Shown here in pieces: positions 6,754 to 12,605 of a stretch of 12,605 bases of DNA. The stretch's first letter is position 1; every line of letters starts with the position of its first letter. The stretch is from an uncultured Methylophilaceae bacterium (GTDB lineage: Bacteria > Pseudomonadota > Gammaproteobacteria > Burkholderiales > Methylophilaceae): the NCBI GenBank assembly GCA_938084195.1, contig CALKDJ010000018.1, positions 1-12,605 on the forward strand, written 5' to 3'. Below the pieces are notes generated by a model. That model searched no databases. It was not told where the DNA came from and saw nothing but the letters and a program-made list of their open reading frames with translations. The position numbers were made by a program, and so were the translations under genes.

Positions 6754-9700
6754 ATGAAGCACCTTACTACGCCAAAAAAACAAGGATTATATACGCCACA
6801 TAATGAACATGATTCATGTGGAGTCGGCTTTGTGGCGAATAGCCAAGGTGGAAAAAGTCACAAGATAGTCACGCAAGGACTTGAAATTCTGACGAATTTA
6901 ACACACAGGGGTGCTACTGGCTACGATCCTAAGCTAGGAGATGGCGCCGGTATTCTTATTCAAATTCCAGATACATTATTTCAAAAAAAAGGGAGAGAAC
7001 TAGGTATAAAAATTCCCGAGGCCGGTAATTATGGGGTCGGTATGTTATTTCTTCCTCAGGATGAAAAGCTAAGAAAAACATGTGAGGAAATAATTTCTAA
7101 CGTTATCGCGGAAGAAGAACAAACGGAACTTGGTTGGCGAGATGTCCCAGTAAACAATAAAAAAATCGCTCAAGCTGCTAAGGATGTGGAGCCAGTTATA
7201 CGGCAGATTTTTATCGGGCGGGGTGATTTTACAGATGGTCAAGCAGCATTTGAAAGAAAATTATTTGTAATAAGAAAAAGAATTGAAAATCTTATTTTAG
7301 ACTTAAAAATTTCTGACCCAGCTAATTTCTACATTACATCGATGTCATCACGCACTATTATTTATAAAGGAATGTTGTTAGCTAATGAGGTAGGAGCTTA
7401 TTTTCCCGATCTCCTTGATAAAACATGTGAATCTGCATTAGCCCTGGTTCATCAAAGATTTTCAACAAACACTTTTCCATCTTGGGATCTTGCTCATCCT
7501 TTTAGAATGATTGCGCATAACGGAGAAATTAATACTGTTCGTGGAAACGAAAATTGGATAACCGCACGACATGAGAAGATGCAGTCAATGTTACTCGGTG
7601 ATGATTTAGATAAGTTATGGCCACTTATTCCGGAAGGACAATCAGATTCGGCAAGTTTTGATAATTGTTTAGAGTTACTTGTAGCAGGTGGATATAGCCT
7701 CCCTCATGCGATGATGATGTTAATTCCTGAAGCTTGGTCTGGTAATCCATTAATGAATGAAGAAAGAAAAGCTTTTTATGAATATCATGCGGCATTAATG
7801 GAGCCATGGGATGGGCCAGCTGCGGTAGCTTTTACAGATGGACAAATGATAGGTGCAACCCTTGATAGAAATGGTTTAAGGCCAGCTCGTTATTTAATGA
7901 CGGATGAAGGGGTAGTAATGATGGCCTCTGAAATGGGAGTTTTAAAATTTCCAGAGGAAAAAATAGTAAAAAAATGGCGTCTTGAGCCAGGGAAAATGCT
8001 GCTTATTGATTTGCAAGCAGGAAGGATTATTGATGATGGTGAAGTGAAAAAATTATTAGCTAGTGCTAAGCCCTATGAGAAATGGATAAAGCAATCTAGA
8101 TTTCTTCTTAGTGATATTAAAAATTCGAAAAGTAATAAATTCAACCTCCAAGAATCACTATTAGATATGCAGCAAGCTTTTGGATTTACTCAGGAAGATA
8201 TTAATTTTATTATCAAGCCGATGATTGATGCTGGTCAAGAACCTTCTGGATCCATGGGAAACGATGCAGCCCTTCCAGTGTTATCCAACAAACCAAAGAT
8301 GCTTTATAACTATTTTAAGCAACTTTTCGCTCAAGTCACTAATCCACCAATAGACCCAATAAGAGAGGAGTTAGTGATGTCTTTGGTTACTTTTATAGGA
8401 CCAAGACCTAATCTATTGGGAATCGAAGAAGATAATCCACCAAAACGCTTAGAGGCAAACCAACCAGTTCTTACCATTGAGGAACTCGAAAAGTTAAAAA
8501 ATATCGAAAACCTAACCAATAAACAATTTAAATCGATTCTTCTTGATACCACTTATACAGTAGGAAACGATGAAACAGACGGACAGGCGTTGGAAAGAGC
8601 AGTTTCGAGAATTTGTGATGAAGCAAATAAATCTGTGAGAGATGGCTATAACATTATCATCTTATCTGACAGGCTTTCCGATAATAAAAGGCAAGCAATT
8701 CCTGCATTATTGGCATGCTCTGCCACGCACCAATATTTAGTTAAAGCAGGTAATAGAACGAATACCGGATTAGTTATTGATACAGGGTCGGCTCGTGAAG
8801 TTCATCACTTTGCCTTATTAGCAGGGTATGGTGCAGAAGCCGTATGTCCATGGCTCACTTTTGAGACAATACATTCCCTAACAAATGATTTTGGTTCAGC
8901 TCAAGAAAAATTTATTAAAGCGATTGGTAAGGGACTTTATAAAGTCATGTCAAAAATGGGTATTTCAACATACCAATCTTATTGTGGCGCACAAATATTT
9001 GAAGCGGTAGGCCTTAATCAAATTTTTGTGGATAAATATTTTAAAGGTACAGCTACAAATATTGAGGGAATTGGTATCAAGGAAATAGCCGAAGAGGTCA
9101 GCCAAATTCATCAAGCTGCATTTGGAAGTGATCCTGTTCTAATGAACGCACTCGACGCCGGTGGTGAGTATGCATTTAGAATTCGTGGCGAAGAACATAT
9201 GTGGAATCCTGAATCGATTGCAAAATTGCAACACGCCACCAGAAAAAAAGAATTTGATACTTACAAAGAGTATGCAGAGCTCATTAATAATCAAACAAAA
9301 AAACACAAAACATTAAGAGGATTATTTTCCTTTAAAAAAACAAAAGCGGTACCCTTAGAAACAGTTGAATCTGCGAAGGAAATTGTTAAAAGATTTACCA
9401 CTGGAGCAATGTCTTTGGGATCTATATCGACCGAAGCACACTCTACACTTGCCGTTGCTATGAATCGTATAGGTGGAAAATCAAATACAGGTGAAGGGGG
9501 TGAGGATAAAAAACGTTTTATACCCATTACTAAAGATTCTTCGATAGCTGAGCATCTCGGCAGTGAAATTATCGAGTCTAATTTCCCTTTGGTCGCGGGA
9601 GATTCTATGCGCTCGAGAATTAAACAAGTGGCATCGGGACGTTTTGGAGTAACAGCAGAATATCTATCAGCTGCAGATCAAATTCAGATTAAAATGGCAC

Positions 9701-11379
9701 AAGGGGCAAAACCTGGTGAGGGCGGACAGCTCCCCGGACATAAAGTAAGTGCATATATAGCTAAACTGCGATTCTCAGTTCCTGGGGTTGGATTAATTTC
9801 TCCACCACCGCATCATGATATTTATTCCATTGAAGACTTAGCACAACTGATTCATGATTTAAAAAATGCGAATCCTAATGCAAGTATTTCAGTAAAATTA
9901 GTCTCTGAGACAGGGGTAGGTACTGTTGCAGCCGGTGTAGCAAAAGCAAAATCAGATCATATAGTAATTGCTGGGCATGATGGTGGTACAGGGGCATCTC
10001 CATTATCGTCTATCAAACATGCAGGTACTCCATGGGAAATTGGTTTAGCTGAAACTCAACAAACGCTTGTATTAAATCAATTAAGAGGACGCGTAGTCCT
10101 GCAAGTGGATGGCCAAATGAAAACAGGTCGTGATGTGGTGGTGGGCGCATTACTTGGTGCAGATGAATTTGGTTTTGCTACAGCTCCTTTGGTGGTTGAA
10201 GGATGCATTATGATGCGTAAATGCCATCTCAATACTTGCCCTGTAGGAATTGCGACGCAAGACCCTGAGCTGAGGAAGAGATTTACCGGACAGCCAGAAC
10301 ATGTGGTGAATTTCTTTTTCTTTTTAGCTGAAGAAATTCGTGAAATTATGGCATCTCTTGGGGTCAAGAAATTTAATGAATTAATTGGTCGAAGTGATTT
10401 GTTGGATATGCAAGAAGGTATTGATCATTGGAAAATTCAAGGATTAGATTTTAGTAAGATATTCCATCAGCCTGATATGGGTAAAGATGTCTCTCGTTAT
10501 AACGTTGAGGGTCAATACCATGGCTTAGATAAAGCAATTGATCATGCGCTAATCAGCAAAGCACTGGCAGCAATCGAAACACAAAAATCCATAGAGTTTG
10601 ATATGCCAATCACTAATACTAATCGGACAGTAGGCACCATGTTATCTCATGAAATTGCTAAGCGCTATGGGAATAACGGGCTCCCAGACAATACCATAAC
10701 AGTCAATCTCGTAGGAACTGCCGGGCAAAGTTTTGGTGCTTTTTTGGCTAAAGGCATTACCTTTAATCTTCATGGTGAGGGTAATGATTACGTCGGTAAG
10801 GGGTTATGTGGCGGGCAAATTATTATCAGACCACCACAAGATTTTAAAGGATTAAATGATAAAAATATTATTGTCGGCAATACAGTCATGTATGGTGCAA
10901 CCTCAGGGGAAACCTTTTTTAGAGGAATTGCAGGGGAAAGATTTTGTGTCAGAAACTCAGGTGCTTCGGCGGTGGTAGAAGGATTAGGAAACCATGGCTG
11001 TGAATACATGACTGGGGGTACGGTAGTAGTCCTTGGAGAGACAGGGCAAAACTTTGCTGCAGGTATGTCTGGCGGTGTTGCATATATATATGATCCAGAT
11101 GGAACATTTGAGCAATCTTGCAATCCATCTATGGTGACTTTGGAGAAGGTTGAAAGAGAAAATATTCAACCCAAAGGCCCAAGACATTTAGATTTACCAG
11201 ATGAAACTATCTTGAAAAATTTAATTGGTAAACACCAAGAGCTTACGGATAGTTCCATTGCAAAGGATATATTAACTGATTGGGAAAAAGAACTTGATAA
11301 GTTCATAAAAGTCATGCCAAATGAATATAAGAGAGCGTTAAATGATATGCATAAAGCTACAATCAAGGAGGTAGCGTAA
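6754..11379 (+). CDS. gltB: Glutamate synthase (NADPH) large subunit
   Basis: Alpha subunit of GOGAT: it releases ammonia from glutamine and adds it to 2-oxoglutarate, giving two glutamates, with electrons from GltD. The 1541 residues are near the family's usual 1500-1580. A 21-residue propeptide precedes Cys22 in DSCGVGF, the N-terminal nucleophile after maturation. The class II glutaminase domain (to about 430) contains THRGATG and [10 protein letters not shown] (N256, G257). A central linking domain follows. The FMN/synthase barrel (about 810-1200) contains [12 protein letters not shown] (907-918), [11 protein letters not shown] (982-992) and SPPPHHD. The 3Fe-4S ligands are C1151, C1157 and C1162 (C-x5-C-x4-C). 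The C-terminal GXGXG beta-helix (about 1260-1480) contains [10 protein letters not shown] from 1321. The ATG has only a weak ribosome site (GAAG at 6741-6744). gltD follows without a gap. Several long frames on the opposite strand are shadows of this gene. Confidence 0.99.
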   Translation: MKHLTTPKKQGLYTPHNEHDSCGVGFVANSQGGKSHKIVTQGLEILTNLTHRGATGYDPKLGDGAGILIQIPDTLFQKKGRELGIKIPEAGNYGVGMLFLPQDEKLRKTCEEIISNVIAEEEQTELGWRDVPVNNKKIAQAAKDVEPVIRQIFIGRGDFTDGQAAFERKLFVIRKRIENLILDLKISDPANFYITSMSSRTIIYKGMLLANEVGAYFPDLLDKTCESALALVHQRFSTNTFPSWDLAHPFRMIAHNGEINTVRGNENWITARHEKMQSMLLGDDLDKLWPLIPEGQSDSASFDNCLELLVAGGYSLPHAMMMLIPEAWSGNPLMNEERKAFYEYHAALMEPWDGPAAVAFTDGQMIGATLDRNGLRPARYLMTDEGVVMMASEMGVLKFPEEKIVKKWRLEPGKMLLIDLQAGRIIDDGEVKKLLASAKPYEKWIKQSRFLLSDIKNSKSNKFNLQESLLDMQQAFGFTQEDINFIIKPMIDAGQEPSGSMGNDAALPVLSNKPKMLYNYFKQLFAQVTNPPIDPIREELVMSLVTFIGPRPNLLGIEEDNPPKRLEANQPVLTIEELEKLKNIENLTNKQFKSILLDTTYTVGNDETDGQALERAVSRICDEANKSVRDGYNIIILSDRLSDNKRQAIPALLACSATHQYLVKAGNRTNTGLVIDTGSAREVHHFALLAGYGAEAVCPWLTFETIHSLTNDFGSAQEKFIKAIGKGLYKVMSKMGISTYQSYCGAQIFEAVGLNQIFVDKYFKGTATNIEGIGIKEIAEEVSQIHQAAFGSDPVLMNALDAGGEYAFRIRGEEHMWNPESIAKLQHATRKKEFDTYKEYAELINNQTKKHKTLRGLFSFKKTKAVPLETVESAKEIVKRFTTGAMSLGSISTEAHSTLAVAMNRIGGKSNTGEGGEDKKRFIPITKDSSIAEHLGSEIIESNFPLVAGDSMRSRIKQVASGRFGVTAEYLSAADQIQIKMAQGAKPGEGGQLPGHKVSAYIAKLRFSVPGVGLISPPPHHDIYSIEDLAQLIHDLKNANPNASISVKLVSETGVGTVAAGVAKAKSDHIVIAGHDGGTGASPLSSIKHAGTPWEIGLAETQQTLVLNQLRGRVVLQVDGQMKTGRDVVVGALLGADEFGFATAPLVVEGCIMMRKCHLNTCPVGIATQDPELRKRFTGQPEHVVNFFFFLAEEIREIMASLGVKKFNELIGRSDLLDMQEGIDHWKIQGLDFSKIFHQPDMGKDVSRYNVEGQYHGLDKAIDHALISKALAAIETQKSIEFDMPITNTNRTVGTMLSHEIAKRYGNNGLPDNTITVNLVGTAGQSFGAFLAKGITFNLHGEGNDYVGKGLCGGQIIIRPPQDFKGLNDKNIIVGNTVMYGATSGETFFRGIAGERFCVRNSGASAVVEGLGNHGCEYMTGGTVVVLGETGQNFAAGMSGGVAYIYDPDGTFEQSCNPSMVTLEKVERENIQPKGPRHLDLPDETILKNLIGKHQELTDSSIAKDILTDWEKELDKFIKVMPNEYKRALNDMHKATIKEVA
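11365..11372 (+). promoter_or_regulatory. Strong Shine-Dalgarno that fixes the gltD GTG start
   Basis: AAGGAGGT lies inside the last codons of gltB and is a near-perfect anti-16S match, 8 nt before the GTG at 11380 when counted from the last G of AGGAGG. It is the strongest ribosome site in the window. It supports GTG 11380 over the later in-frame ATG at 11401, which would delete seven conserved residues. Confidence 0.85.
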
Positions 11380-12605
11380 GTGGGTAAAGTTACTGGATTT
11401 ATGGAATTTCCAAGAATTTCTGAAGGAAATATTCCTCCTGCAGAAAGGGTAAAGAATTATAAAGAGTTTGTCCTTCATCTATCAGATGAGGAGGCAAAAA
11501 CGCAGGGCGCAAGATGTATGGATTGTGGCATTCCTTTCTGCAACAATGGATGTCCTGTAAATAATATTATTCCTGATTGGAATGATTTAGTTGTCCAACA
11601 AAATTGGAGACAAGCCTTAGATGTTCTGCATTCCACAAACAATTTTCCAGAGTTTACGGGCAGAATTTGTCCAGCACCATGTGAGGCATCATGCACACTC
11701 AATATTAATTCAGATCCCGTCGGCATTAAATCCATTGAGCATGCCATCATTGATAAAGCCTGGGAAAATAATTGGGTTAAGCCCCAACCTCCTAAAAATA
11801 AAACGGGTAAAAAGATAGCTATAGTCGGATCGGGACCAGCAGGTATGGCTGCGGCACAACAATTAGCAAGGGTTGGTCACGATGTAGTCGTTTATGAAAA
11901 AAACGATCGTATTGGCGGTCTTTTACGATATGGAATTCCAGATTTTAAAATGGAAAAAACTCATATCGATAGACGAGTTTCTCAGATGGAAGCTGAAGGC
12001 GTAACCTTTAAAGTGAATCAAAATGTTGGTGAAAATGTAGACCCAGACCAATTAATTAAGGAATATGATTCTATTATTCTTTCGGGCGGTGCTGAGTGGC
12101 CTAGAGATTTACCGGTACCAGGACGAGAATTAGATGGCGTTCATTTTGCGATGGATTTTTTACCAAATCAAAATAAAGTTGTAGCGGGCGATAGGGTGAA
12201 AGACCAAATTACGGCCACAGGAAAAAATGTAGTAGTTATTGGCGGGGGCGATACTGGTTCTGACTGTGTTGGTACTTCCAATCGTCATGGTGCATCATCC
12301 GTTAATCAGTTTGAATTGATGCCTCAACCCCCTGAAAAAGAAAATAAATCATTAGTTTGGCCTTATTGGCCATTAAAAATGAGAACGTCTAGCTCCCACG
12401 AAGAGGGCTGTGAAAGAGACTGGTCCATTGCTACTAAATCTTTTAAAGGTGAAAATGGAAAAGTAAAAGAATTAGTCGCGACAAAAGTACAATGGAAAGA
12501 TGGCAAGATGCTAGAAGTGCCAAATTCTGAATTTACTATAAAGGCAGACTTAGTGCTTTTAGCTATGGGTTTTATTAGCCCACAACAAAAAATTCTTGAT
12601 AAATT
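11380..12605 (+). CDS. gltD: Glutamate synthase (NADPH) small subunit, truncated by the right edge
   Basis: Beta subunit of GOGAT: takes electrons from NADPH through FAD and iron-sulfur centres to GltB. 408 complete codons are present of a protein normally about 470-490 residues; the C-terminus lies outside the window. The start, read as [12 protein letters not shown], is typical. The first cysteine set is C46-x2-C49-x4-C54-x3-C58-P and the second is C97-x3-C101-x3-C105 within [12 protein letters not shown], the N-terminal 4Fe-4S region. The FAD-binding GSGPAG is at 150-155, followed by [13 protein letters not shown]. The NADPH-binding GGGDTGSD is at 288-295. The C-terminal FAD motif has begun (LLAMGF near the edge). 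The GTG directly follows the TAA of gltB (zero-base gap) with a strong ribosome site, so the two subunits are co-transcribed and probably coupled. No frameshift or missing ligand is seen. Confidence 0.97.
   Translation, partial: MGKVTGFMEFPRISEGNIPPAERVKNYKEFVLHLSDEEAKTQGARCMDCGIPFCNNGCPVNNIIPDWNDLVVQQNWRQALDVLHSTNNFPEFTGRICPAPCEASCTLNINSDPVGIKSIEHAIIDKAWENNWVKPQPPKNKTGKKIAIVGSGPAGMAAAQQLARVGHDVVVYEKNDRIGGLLRYGIPDFKMEKTHIDRRVSQMEAEGVTFKVNQNVGENVDPDQLIKEYDSIILSGGAEWPRDLPVPGRELDGVHFAMDFLPNQNKVVAGDRVKDQITATGKNVVVIGGGDTGSDCVGTSNRHGASSVNQFELMPQPPEKENKSLVWPYWPLKMRTSSSHEEGCERDWSIATKSFKGENGKVKELVATKVQWKDGKMLEVPNSEFTIKADLVLLAMGFISPQQKILDK

Noticed and set aside
10788..11123. 111-residue minus-strand frame opposite gltB (with others at 10077-10367 and 9291-9527)
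   Set aside because: These follow the codon structure of the strongly conserved gltB frame read backwards. None shows a domain, and no promoter or ribosome site supports them.
11475..11818. Frames on both strands within gltD
   Set aside because: They overlap the iron-sulfur and FAD region of gltD, whose frame is unbroken and conserved, so they are shadows.
1..12605. Mobile elements, CRISPR arrays, tRNA or rRNA genes, defence or unknown accessory genes
   Set aside because: I saw no direct repeats with regular spacers, transposase motifs or terminal inverted repeats. No tRNA-like or rRNA-like segment is evident, and the coding space is filled by seven recognisable housekeeping genes.

Overview
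The window is an ordinary, compact housekeeping stretch of an AT-rich bacterial chromosome. The proteins look proteobacterial, and the run thiD-thiE-hemL followed by gltB-gltD is an arrangement I associate with Betaproteobacteria. Low GC, heavy A/T third positions, tiny or negative intergenic gaps and a 552-residue ArgS suggest a streamlined lineage, for example the AT-rich Methylophilaceae (OM43 or Methylopumilus type). That placement is inference from composition and gene order, not from a search.

Layout. Positions 2-1657 on the minus strand carry argS, complete except for its stop codon, which falls at or just past the left edge. A 76-bp divergent spacer separates it from a plus-strand series: priA (1734-3917), thiD (3935-4771), thiE (4749-5390) and hemL (5383-6660). 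The first gap is 17 bp, and the last two junctions overlap by 23 and 8 nt. A 93-bp spacer with a plausible sigma-70-type promoter precedes gltB (6754-11379). gltD follows with no gap (GTG at 11380, strong Shine-Dalgarno) and runs off the right edge after 408 codons.

How the genes relate. ArgS charges tRNA-Arg and PriA restarts stalled replication forks. ThiD supplies HMP-PP and ThiE joins it to the thiazole phosphate to give thiamine phosphate. HemL makes 5-aminolevulinate for tetrapyrroles from glutamate-1-semialdehyde. GltB and GltD form NADPH-dependent glutamate synthase, the assimilatory source of the glutamate from which HemL's substrate is ultimately made. Key catalytic residues are visible in all of them.

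I see no mobile element, CRISPR array, tRNA, rRNA, riboswitch, defence gene or unknown gene, and no undescribed system. Points worth a second look are small: a four-codon leader reading frame coupled to priA, a probably near-leaderless argS mRNA with a GTG start, recurrent A8-A9 tracts inside essential genes, and a diverged substrate-loop motif in ThiD.
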